This document shows, one piece after another, positions 1 through 10,200 of a stretch of DNA of 20,667 bases. Both the position numbers and the translations under genes were made by a program. Below the pieces are notes generated by a model. That model worked only from the letters and a program-made list of their open reading frames with translations, did no database searches and was not told the origin of the DNA. Positions within the stretch are counted from its first letter, which is position 1, and every line of letters starts with the position of its first letter. Source of the stretch: Elysia marginata (Eukaryota; Mollusca; Gastropoda; Plakobranchidae); contig BMAT01007919.1 in NCBI GenBank assembly GCA_019649035.1, positions 70,980 through 91,646 on the forward strand. Direction: 5' to 3'.

Positions 1-370
1 ATGGAAATAATATATTATAATGCTTACGATAACAAATAATAATACTTTGGACTTCAATGTTCAAATAGATCACAGATCTACTCTGTGTTTTTACAACAAC
101 AATGTCTAAAAAGGGATGGAAGTTATCACAATATGTCGGCAATCATGAAACATTGATATAAATATGTGTTCTTTTTTAGTTTGAAACGTATCAAAGGATA
201 AGAACTTTCCTTGTTCATTGATTCTTTAACAACTGTTACTCAGGCTAAACATTAGAAAAAATTAACATCGGGGTGATCTCTTAAAGTTAAACGGCTCTCA
301 TCACTGTATCTACCTTTTCAATGAGTAAACGTAACGCCTGTCTTTGTTTGTGACAGATAGTGCGGGAAAG
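1..370. other. AT-rich non-coding stretch
   Basis: I see no exon, RNA gene or recognisable element here. Reading frames are short and interrupted. The stretch lies downstream of the claudin-like gene. Confidence 0.5.
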
Positions 371-376
371 ACAGAG

Positions 377-400
377 AGATAAATAGAGATAGATAGATAA

Positions 401-431
<31 letters not shown>
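377..431. repeat. (GATA)n microsatellite passing into (GA)n
   Basis: GATA units with occasional GATAA variants run into a short GA run. Surrounding sequence to about 490 is also purine-rich with ACAGACAG-like words. The small reading frame crossing it on the minus strand is a product of the repeat. Confidence 0.9.
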
Positions 432-730
432 CACGAACAGACAGGAAAACAGACAGAAAGAGAAGGGAGAGTGGAACAGGCATTCAGACAGACAGGCAAC
501 AGAGCAGGAAAAAAATAATAGGTGGATAAACTGATGATGTGATGTTATAATGATGTCTTTAACACCCCTTTTGAAATTGTGTCAGTCAAAGGTTATCTTA
601 TAAATAAAGAAAATTGACAATTATCACTTACCGCAGCCAGCATAATAAAGATTTAATGTAAGTTAATGAGCAATAAATTATACAACAAGACAAAATGTCA
701 AAAGAGGGAGACAGTGAAATAGAAAAAAAG

Positions 731-734
<4 letters not shown>

Positions 735-779
<45 letters not shown>
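735..779. repeat. (AG)n microsatellite, about 22 units
   Basis: An uninterrupted AG dinucleotide run, flanked upstream by purine-rich sequence. Confidence 0.95.
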
Positions 780-780
<1 letters not shown>

Positions 781-787
<7 letters not shown>

Positions 788-1505
788 AACAAGCAACTGA
801 GTTTGACCAAAACGAGAAACTAGTCTGTAGGGTTTTTAATGCCCTCCTTGCAACTATTGCAACTCACGATCAGTGAGGTTACAATATTATTGACTTAAGT
901 GCAACCACTGCGAGGAACAGTCAATGCATGGGGCTATTATTGATCTGAATATGCCACCACTAAAAGTATAATAATGAAAATTCTAAGACAATGATGTGCA
1001 GTATAAATGTTAAAGCAAAAGCTACCAAATTCATAAAAACTTGCAATTTTTGTAGTAAAAACTAAAAAGGAAAAAGCTTATCAAAAACCTTAAACACTGA
1101 AGAAAATAAAGTAAAAAAATGAGGAGAAATACGGAACGGAATAAAAGCAAGGATTAAAAAGGAGAAATCAAATGACGTCCTGATTTTTTAGAAAATCTAA
1201 CAATCTATTTAAACTCTCATGTGCAAATCTTTTTAATTTAATTGAAATTATTTATTTTTGCCCAATGAAACCTGTTTTCTCGTTTTTAATGACTCAAGTG
1301 TTGTTTGGGCTTAGAAGTGGCACGAGGATAAAATAAAAATACTCATGTACACGTGTCGCCTCATTGTTACCTCTGTTTGAAGAATGCAACTGTGAATGGT
1401 TGGAATGAGCAAATAAAAAGGAGTTCATCTAAAACATAGGCTCATTTCAGCATGCGTGTCATTACACAATTATTTGTTTTGTGTCATACATGTGGGTGAG
1501 TGCTG
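781..1505. other. AT-rich non-coding stretch
   Basis: I see no gene or mobile element here. It is A-rich around 1010-1160 and has a candidate minus-strand poly(A) cluster near 1232-1256. Confidence 0.4.
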
Positions 1506-1549
1506 GTGTGCGTGTTTAGCGCGCGCCTGTGCGTGCGTGTGTGTGTGTG
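1506..1549. repeat. Imperfect (TG)n/(CG)n dinucleotide tract
   Basis: Alternating purine-pyrimidine sequence: GTGTGCGTG, then GCGCGCGCC, then a GTGCGTGCGTG run ending in (TG)n. The alternation, including a CG core, makes it a possible Z-DNA former. Confidence 0.75.
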
Positions 1550-2164
1550 AAATGTCTCCATTAAAACCATTTGGGTGGCAGCTTTTTCTAATCTACCAGT
1601 CGGAGATGCCATATTAAATCAAGAGCATTAAATCTTTTAAACCAAAGGATTATTTCCTCAAACATACGCACAAAAAATCTACCGTTCCATTTCAAACATA
1701 GTTGAAAAAAGTAAAAGTAAAACTTTTGAAGAAAAAACATTCGGATTCAGCTTTAATTAGAGTTCGAGTAGTACACTTCTACGACTTTTGTTAACCTCAC
1801 GAGCATTTAAGACTAAATTTGTAAACTTTCAAAGCTCATAACATTTCAAGCTTTTAGCATATTTAAATGCAATCGAATATCTCTTATGAGGGTGTAAAAA
1901 TATTTAAATTAATTCAAGAACCAACCCACCAAAGCCATTGAAATACAAAAAAAAACAGCTGTGAAAATATATGTCTAGGAGGTTGGCTTTGCTCGTCTTG
2001 TCTGCGTTCATCCCTTCTATGTGCAACAACAGGCTGAACTTTGCTAGGTAATACCAGTTTAAAGTACTTTCATGACCCACGAACTTAAGGCATATTATTC
2101 TGTTCTTAACATCGGCTTCAGAAACTATCCAAACAAACCGCGCTTGTGTTTTGTTCTAGGGTTT
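1550..2164 (-). other. Region just downstream of the stop codon, probable 3' UTR in part
   Basis: No reading frame or repeat is recognised. By position it should include the 3' UTR of the claudin-like gene, but its end cannot be set from sequence. Confidence 0.35.
1752..1757 (-). terminator. Candidate ATTAAA poly(A) signal
   Basis: The minus strand carries ATTAAA about 410 nt past the stop codon. A second cluster (ATTAAA at 1237-1232, AATAAA at 1256-1251) lies about 910 nt past it. Hexamers of this kind are expected by chance in AT-rich DNA, so the choice is weak without transcript data. Confidence 0.2.
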
Positions 2165-2376
2165 TCAGACATCCTTACACTGGCACGGCTTTCTTTCGTA
2201 ATCTGTCTTGTCTATATGACCTGTAATTCCCACTAATGCCATGAGAAACGAACCAAGAACTGTCCAATAAAACGGCGAGCAGATAAACAGCTTGACTCTT
2301 GTGCGACGCTCGGGTATCAGGAATGTTTTGTCCATATGGAAAAACATCTTGAGAGGGCCGAGGACACCAGTCATGC
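2165..2376 (-). CDS. Coding exon 4: end of segment 3, loop 2, segment 4, cytoplasmic tail, stop
   Basis: The exon encodes residues 157-225 and ends at TGA (2167-2165). The acceptor reads ACATTCTGACAG, with AG at 2378-2377; the phase-1 join restores a Gly codon. The peptide finishes segment 3 (MTGVLGPLKMFF) and then encodes a short second extracellular loop with a charged PERRTRVK stretch. Segment 4 (FICSPFYWTVLGSFLMALVG) follows, with a Lys/Asp-rich tail ending KPCQCKDV. The CQC pair is a possible palmitoylation site by analogy with claudins. The final Val recalls claudin C-termini, but a canonical PDZ-binding motif is not clear. Confidence 0.85.
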
Positions 2377-3399
2377 CTGTCAGAATGTGAACATTATAAT
2401 AATAATAATAATAATAATGATAATAATAATAGTAATAATAATAATAGTAATAATAATAATAATCCTATTGTAAAAAATAGAGAATTTTTTTGCCAACCGC
2501 TGCGGGTTAGGAAAATGGATGAAACCTCTTAATTTTATGTCGATAGGTAGGGTAAATAATAATAAAAAAATATGTTTAGAGTCCTCCACCGCCGAAGGCA
2601 GTCTCATGACTTTACATATTTACCCCAGCAAGCCTATACACACCAGAGCAAATTCAACTCATATTTCAGAGTATTACAGTACGGCAACCTGTTAGGCGCT
2701 CAAATACTCATATTCCACAAATTTCAAGCACAGCCTGTAGCCAGGTACCCGTTTTACAGGTGGGTGGACTGGGGAAAATTTGGGCAAATCGCTTTCCCAA
2801 GGCAACTGCAACATGACATGGTGGGGAGTCGAACCCGCGACCTCCATTGTCCGACGCGCTAACCACTTTGCCACGCTGTCCCATTAATGCATCATTCTAG
2901 GGACATGCACCAAAATCTGATCTTTTTGAGGCTAAATCAGGGAGAAATATTTTTTTTTTCGTTTTTAAGATTTTTGCTAGTCTAATTAACGGGTCGCCTG
3001 GTATGTAATTCTGGCAATTTATTGACCTAAGTTAGCTGAGGACTACGCTAGCGACATCGGTTTTTGCGGACGCCCGAGATTACGAGATAACCATAACGTC
3101 ATGTCTCATTCAGGTCGGAGCCAAGTAGCTGCTCAGTGTAAATGATATTGCAGTAGAACAGTTACCTATCTATACTCAGCTGTTTTAAATGCACATACCG
3201 GCATCAATTAAAATCCTGCTATAGAATCTAGATCTAAATGCATGTTATCAAGATTAATGTTGCAGCACAAACTCATAGTATTGGGCTAAAAGAGAAGGAG
3301 GGTGGTAGAGGAAGAGACAGACATGTAGAAACAGTTAGACATAGCGAGAAAGATAGATAGATAGACAAAAGGAGAGATGCAAACTATGAAAGAGAGAGA

Positions 3400-3438
<39 letters not shown>

Positions 3439-3662
3439 GTGAACTATAATGGTTAAAGGAAGAGAAGGCGTTGACAGGTAACTGAAAGACAAAATATTAG
3501 ACGCGCAGAAGGTAAGAGATAGCGGCACGGGAACGGGCCTACCGAAAGACGGCAAATCTTTCAACAGAAACTCATGGTTTAGGGAAAAGGGCCAAAAGAG
3601 AAGGTTGGAGACTAAGAGACAGATAGACATGCAGTCCTATTAGCCGCCATGTAAAGCGAAAG

Positions 3663-3710
<48 letters not shown>

Positions 3711-4203
3711 TGGACTGTGGTAAAAAAGGATAAAACGGCTATAGGGAGATAAAAAGGAGAAGAAACATATTGGCAGAAAACAGAATATTAGCCGCAGATG
3801 CGCAGAAAGTAAACTCATGGTTTAGGGCCAGAGAAGGTGGCAGAGGAAAAGACAGATAGACGTAACCAAACAGAGATAAAAAGACATAGCAAGAGAGAGA
3901 TAGAGAGAGATTGGGGAGTGGGGGGAGGAGATGGGAACTCTGATAAAGAGGAGGATAAAACAGGGAGATACAAAACAAAGAGAAGGCGTTGAGAGGAAAT
4001 TCAAAAACAGAAAATAGACACGCAGAAGGTAAGCCTGCGGAAAAAAAGACAAAGCCGATGTAGATCTATATTACAATATTATGGGGACAAAAAGAAAAGA
4101 AGGGAACTTTTTAATTGGAGGCTAGCCCATTCTTAAATTCTTAACTTAAACCAATTCCGTTATTTTTTATGAAATCGCGAAATTCGCAGGCATGTTACTA
4201 GTC

Positions 4204-4260
<57 letters not shown>

Positions 4261-7200
4261 GTAATAATAATAATAGTATCTAGATTTATATCGCGCCTTT
4301 TAAAATAACAATAAAGTCTAAAAGCGCCTCATAGTCATAAAATAAAACTGCATAATTTCTTTCACACAAGTTTACAAAATGTGGATGAACAGGCTACACA
4401 CTGTCATTAGTGCAAGGAAAATTAAGTGCACAGTCTAAATGCTTATTAAATATTCGATCTTAATGAATATGTTAATGTAATAACGTTATTCTTTAATAAA
4501 GTATTATCAACGACCTTATTAACGTGTGCCCTGATTCCAATAACTTGATAATGAAAGCTGCTTTTCTTTTCTCTTCAGCAAGTCCAAAAGAAAGTAAGTA
4601 AAGTAAATTAAAATAAAGAGCGTATTTATCTAGTTCCCCACTTATATGCTCTAAGCGCTTTACATGGGTTCCCCGACAGGCCATAACCAACCAAATTACC
4701 TTCTGCGCCCACAGAGTAGCAGCAAATAAAGCGTATCGATTAAGTAAAATGCAGCACAATAAACGGCGTCGCTGCAATCGGCCTCCTTCATTATAGACAA
4801 ACTTCTTTAAAGAGCATTCATGCAGTTCTCAATTTAGTTCCATAGATCTAATGCTCAATCATGCTTCTTTTCACACTCGAAAGTGTGACGCTGTCTAAAT
4901 TAGTGTCACTTTCGCGAGTGTAAACAAGCAGCAATTAATTCTGAATATTGCGACAATGTTACCAGTACTCTATCAGGCGAACTGGTCATCAGCTTATAAC
5001 AGTTGCGAAGCGATCTGGCGCACACATCTCACCACTGAAGACGAAGAGTACATGACCTGTTTGCTCGGTGTAAATTTGTCCCGTGTACTTCCCTATCGTG
5101 TAGAAAAGTAGTCCGAACGTTGCCAGAATGGGTGACAGGTAGCAGAAAAATCTGGCATCATCAAGCCATTCAGCTGGAAAACAGTATGGATATGCCAAAA
5201 GAGATTGGATATTGAGTAGTCTTTATACCATCTTGATCATGTTTTTTTTTTAAGAACTATGACATTCAAAATAAAAAAAGGATAGTTTTACCTGCATCCG
5301 TCTTTGACAAAGTCAATCAGATAGTTATATTGGCTATACACTCAGGAACCTTTATAGAATTAGGTTAAAATGCCAACCTAAATTTAGCTAGGGTTGATCA
5401 CACATCACTTGGCCTGAGTACGAAGGATGAAATTATCCAAGTTTGTTTTTTTCACAGACGCAGATTATCAGTTCAATTGAGTACGATCCGGCAAAAACTC
5501 GAAAGCTTTTGTCCGTTGCTTTTAAATTAGGTTGTAAGAACGAGCTCCACCCTTTATTTAAACAAAAATGAAACTGAAACACAGTCAGGAAAAATGTAAA
5601 AGTCTATGATGCGCTCATTTATGAAATATCTCTTTCTGAGCGAAAAAAAAAATTGAGATCTCTGAACGAGATATCCTCAGATATCTTCATTATTTTCTGA
5701 GATAAAATTGAAGGTACAAAATTCAAATGTAAACATCTTGATTTTGCAAATGAAAGACATGCTTGAGCGAGCGTCTTTAAAGTATGATCACTGAGGAAAA
5801 TATTTCAAACATTAGATAAAATTTGTTGCTTAGCAGAAGGATTACAATGAACAATTTTTGTAAGAAAAACTCCATGACCATTTGAGCAAGTCAACGGCCT
5901 ATGTAAGGTGATCGCCACTATTGCTAATACCAGAAATCAGAAATGAATGAGGAGACGCGATGTTGTTGCATACCATTGTCATACTTTCAGATAATTTATT
6001 TCGATCTCTTTGATCTTATAGTAGCTATCGATTAGAGCTGCTATTATAAAGATGACCCTGGCATGAAATGAGGCTGACCTATGTCTACCCATAAATAACA
6101 ACACGCGTACCGTTATTGGTAGCATTTGGGTATAAAAAGTATTGCAAGATCGCTCATTTGCGTTGCATAGTTTTTGTTTCCTATCAATGTATCAGGTAGC
6201 ACAAGGGTGTTTAACATACCACGATTTAGGCAAGAGGGAACTTTATTTGGAGTGGCCGGCAGGCGAAAATGATTGTTATTTTATCAACCACCACATGACC
6301 TTGCTGATTTTGAGCTAAGCCCCATTGTCAGATCAAAGAATAAAAACACAAAAATGAAACCCTCTTGCCATTAGCCCGTGGAAATCATTCTAAAAATTTT
6401 ATTGGACAATCATAGAGCGTGTTGTTTTTCTTGATTATCTTCAAGAATAAAAAAGCAATAAAGCGTGAACAGTTTATTTTGAGCTTTTATAAAGGATGAA
6501 AAGTGCCTGGGCGACAAGACGCCGTGGAAAGCTTCCAAAAAGTGCTTTCTGTCGTAGGACAGGATACTCGCTCATAGGGCTCCAGTTTTCAACGCAATAG
6601 TACGTAATTTGGGGCTTTCATTCCGACTTCGTCACTTTTTCTTCAACTCTTGAAGAGAAAGCAAAAAAGAGCCGGATTTCCCTCATTTGCTTGAAATTTA
6701 ATGGATAGTCTATTCCAAGGGGATTTTTTAGATCAAAGAACGAAAACAGAGGTGTGCCATTAAGATGGCGATTATGAGTTGAATAAAAAGGTTTTTGCGT
6801 GAATTTTTAAATTTCTGTCTTTATCCCCCCATACGCAGGCCAAGTCTTTATGTACTCACTCCTCTTATATACAATAAGAATTTGTTTTGTGCACGCCACT
6901 ATAAGGATGCTGCTAGAAGGATTCTGACCTATTTCTACCCGGAAATAGTCACGTGACTATTGGGGTCAACAAACCACCTTATGGCGGATTTTGTTTGGGG
7001 TACTGTTTGGGTTGTAGTTTGGGGTCACTTTTAACAGTCTTAGTTTGATCTAGATTTTTTTAAAATAAGGCACCAACCAAGTTTCCATCCTTGGACTCGA
7101 TCCTGGGTCAAATTTACATTCTTTATGAAATCCTCCGCACTTCTCTATTTACTTTTTAGGCCAGAATTCATTCTCTAGTCTTGTCATGGGAGTGGGACTG

Positions 7201-10200
7201 GTTGTATCGGTGTTGACTGGCTTTCGTACATCATTAGGTAGATCTATATTTAGAACAGGATGACTGAAACGTTGTCACTCAAATTTGTCATCCCAAAATA
7301 AATAGTTCCATTGTGCTTTATAGCCGTGAAAAACATAATTAATTTGAGTATTTCTTTTACGTGTAAAAAAAACTAGATCTAGATATATGTATACCAGTCC
7401 GTATATAAAATATTCAGCCTATCCCCAGGAAGCAAGGAAATTCAAGTGACATCATTTATGGTATCTAACCCAAGCAGCACCCAAAATAAAATCCTTCACT
7501 ACTCTTTCTACCAACCAATGAAATGTTGCTACTTTTCTAGACCTATTAGCGCTCGCGTAACATAAAATCAAACATGGGGTGGCGGGAATGCGGAAGAGGT
7601 TAATGAATGGTAATCCCGACTGACCCCAAGACCCACATGACTTTTTGGAGATACAGGTCAAAATCATTAGTGATTAAGATGACGCTTCACCACAGAATGG
7701 AGACCTACAAAAATACAATTCTTTAGTCGCGTAATACATGCATCTACACAGCTGATATATTTATATATTTTTAGTGTAATTTTAAAGATACCATTTTATC
7801 AAGTGAACTTTGTTAAACACTTCAACAGACAAAAATGAACAGCATTTAGAATCAAGAGATATCTAAACTTAGTGGTGAAAAGCATGCTACTCACGGAGAT
7901 TAGCAATGCTGGCACACTTTATGTTACATGGTCTAACATTTTAGAACAAACCTAATCCTACTTATATCTCTACATTCATAAAGAAACTTTTTAAAAAGTT
8001 AGAGATAATGTCTTGTGAACTATTCAATGAGTTTGATGCCTAGTTTTCAAATTGACAAATCGCGAGGGAAAAATAGTAAGCCCAAGTAACAAGATTCATA
8101 TCGGCTTATTTTCTTTTCAATAAATATTACTACCTTGCACGCAGTCTTCAAAAGGGTCTAACTTAACAATATCTATATGAAGACAATCATGTTACCCGTA
8201 ACAATGTCGTCATCAAAGTCGGCACAGTAAGGCTTTGTCTTGAAGTACAGCTGCGGAACGATTCCTTTAGGAAACGAATAGCAGACGACCCAGAGGCCTG
8301 CTCGCGCCACCTGGTGGTCTGTCCAGCGCAACTTCCGGCAGTTGAGTTCATACAAAAAGGGATCTTTGGTGCTACATCGTGCCACACGCCTCAATCGCAG
8401 TTCCACCCAAGAATCGCTTCCCAGCGGTGCGATCAACAATACCAGCGCTAGGAGAGAAATGCATGATATAGATATAATTATTTATTCCAAATACACTTTG
8501 AAAATACAAAAAAAAAACATTGTAGGTTATTCGCAAAGATCTGTGTACGTACTTAAGTTGAGATAAAGAAAACTCACCAAGATTGAACGATATCGGCAAC
8601 ATAAGGGTGCAATATAGGGAGGTTTAAAACTTAATCGCACCAAAGTAACAAATAGCAATAACGCAAACTTTAAATAATTTATTAACAAAACGTCGGTTCA
8701 ATAAGGAAGAGAAAACAAATCCGCAACCGTATCTTGTCCACTGTCAAGAAGATGCGATATCTAAACTTTCAAGATTTAACAGCGCTATGAAAGTTCTAAA
8801 TCTAATCATAAACCAGCACTAAGCAGTTAAACAGCACCAGTGTAAAAAAGACGAATAAAGCTTTTTATATATTCATCAGGTACAAGCGCAATCAGGAACA
8901 ATATCAAAAGCTTGTAATTAATCATACACCATTGTAATAAAGAAGACCACCAAGAGTTCACATGCAGTTATCGTAATAGAAATCCTAAGTTTCAATATAA
9001 TACAACAAAGCAGTGAAATAAAGCGGAAGATCAGGGATCCCACAAAAAAGCCTACATGCAGAGATTTGTGATATGGGAATGATATACATCTTTGGAAAAG
9101 CCTTGAAAAGTTCTTTAAGGTGGTGAAAAAAAAACAATCATTTCGATATCTTAATTAGGTCCTGAGTCATTGCACTTGATAGATGCGGTATCCAAATGGC
9201 TTATTTAAAAAAAAAGAAAAATGGACTTAAAATTTTCTTATTAAAAAAATCCATAATCGCATTATCTTGTATCGTACTAAACCATTAAAACACATTTTAA
9301 CATTTTCTGTCAACTAAATAGATACGGTAAAAACAATCATAAACTTTTAAATTATAGAGAAAAAAAATTATTGAAAAAATCATAAATTATGCAGAAAATC
9401 TTTTGAAAAAAAATTTGACCGATGCTCGAAGATGCTTTTTTTCTCCAATAGCCCGCAGCGCATGGCGACTCATTTTGTTTGAGTGTTACTGAGTCTTTTA
9501 AAAAGTGATCATACACCAGTAAAACAAAGCGTGAAATCATAGTTTTTAAAAGTAATTACGCAGCAGTGAAACAAAGCGAGAAATCACAGACTTTGTACAG
9601 TGAACTAGCAGCAATGAATTAAAGCTGGAAATTGGTGTTTTTGTAAAGCCACTCAGCAGCCCTTTTCTTCGGGTGTTTGCTGTAGTCGACGTCCCGTGCA
9701 TTTTCTTATCACCTCACACTGTTGTAAATACCGTGAAGCTTGCCTGATGTCGGTTAATCTGCCTGTCCTTCTATTCAGCTGTGCTCAAGATTGAGACAAG
9801 CTCTTCAAGCACTCTATTGGGCCTCCAGGTATATCGCCTTTGTGAGAGCGTTAATTTGCATGGGCTCAGGACATGTTCTGTAAAATTCGTCTACTATGAC
9901 ATTGCGGGCATGATGGATCGCCCTTCTTTCCCAAGCGCACTAGACTTGCATTTGAGGACAGATGATAAAACACGGATCTGATAAGGAATCCTGTTCTTAA
10001 AGGCGCTATTTGACAAATATCCATGTTGGATATCTGTGGTGGTATGCAGCATCCCGTTTCTATCATTGACCTTGCTGTATTTACTGGACTGCCTTTTGGA
10101 CTTCTTTAGCCTTACCCCACCTATAATGCTGCTGCTGCTTTTCTCTTTGCAACTTTCTCTTTAATCACCATTTGGCTGTGAATGACCCAGGTCCTCGGAG

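Larger units (their letters stand above)
3271..4032. repeat. Three tandem copies of a purine-rich 240-300 bp unit
   Basis: Three diverged copies start near 3271, 3570 and 3813 at an ACTCATGGTTTAGGG-like word. Each continues with AGAGAAGG(T)GGCAGAGG, GACAGATAGACATG, an AG run, ATGTGAACT, AAGGCGTTGACAGG and ATTAGACGCGCAGAAGGTAA in the same order. Spacing is about 299 and 243 bp; the difference comes from AG-run length and small indels. The plus strand is almost purine-only for long stretches. Minus-strand frames across it are poly Leu-Ser repeats without coding meaning. It lies in intron 3. Confidence 0.75.

Noticed and set aside
287..810. Minus-strand frames rich in Ser/Leu/Ile/Tyr (287-499, 628-810)
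   Set aside because: They are translations of GATA and AG microsatellites with no coding signal outside the repeat.
2380..2607. Minus-strand frame with a long isoleucine run
   Set aside because: The run is the AAT microsatellite read as ATT/ATA codons; the rest is the SINE 3' end.
2692..2874. tRNA gene at 2819-2882
   Set aside because: A and B boxes are present, but the acceptor ends do not pair into a proper cloverleaf and the sequence continues into a SINE body also seen at 11185. It is a retroposon head, not a tRNA gene.
3286..4052. Four Ser/Leu-rich minus-strand frames that look like membrane proteins
   Set aside because: They overlap one another in different frames and come from the purine-rich tandem repeat.
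7452..7667. 71-codon minus-strand frame in intron 2 as an extra exon
   Set aside because: Exons 2 and 3 already join in frame and complete the claudin-like fold; this frame has no matching phase-1 splice sites that I could see.
9505..9662. CRISPR array
   Set aside because: Repeats are directly adjacent with no unique spacers, diverged and in an intron of a eukaryotic gene; it is a minisatellite.
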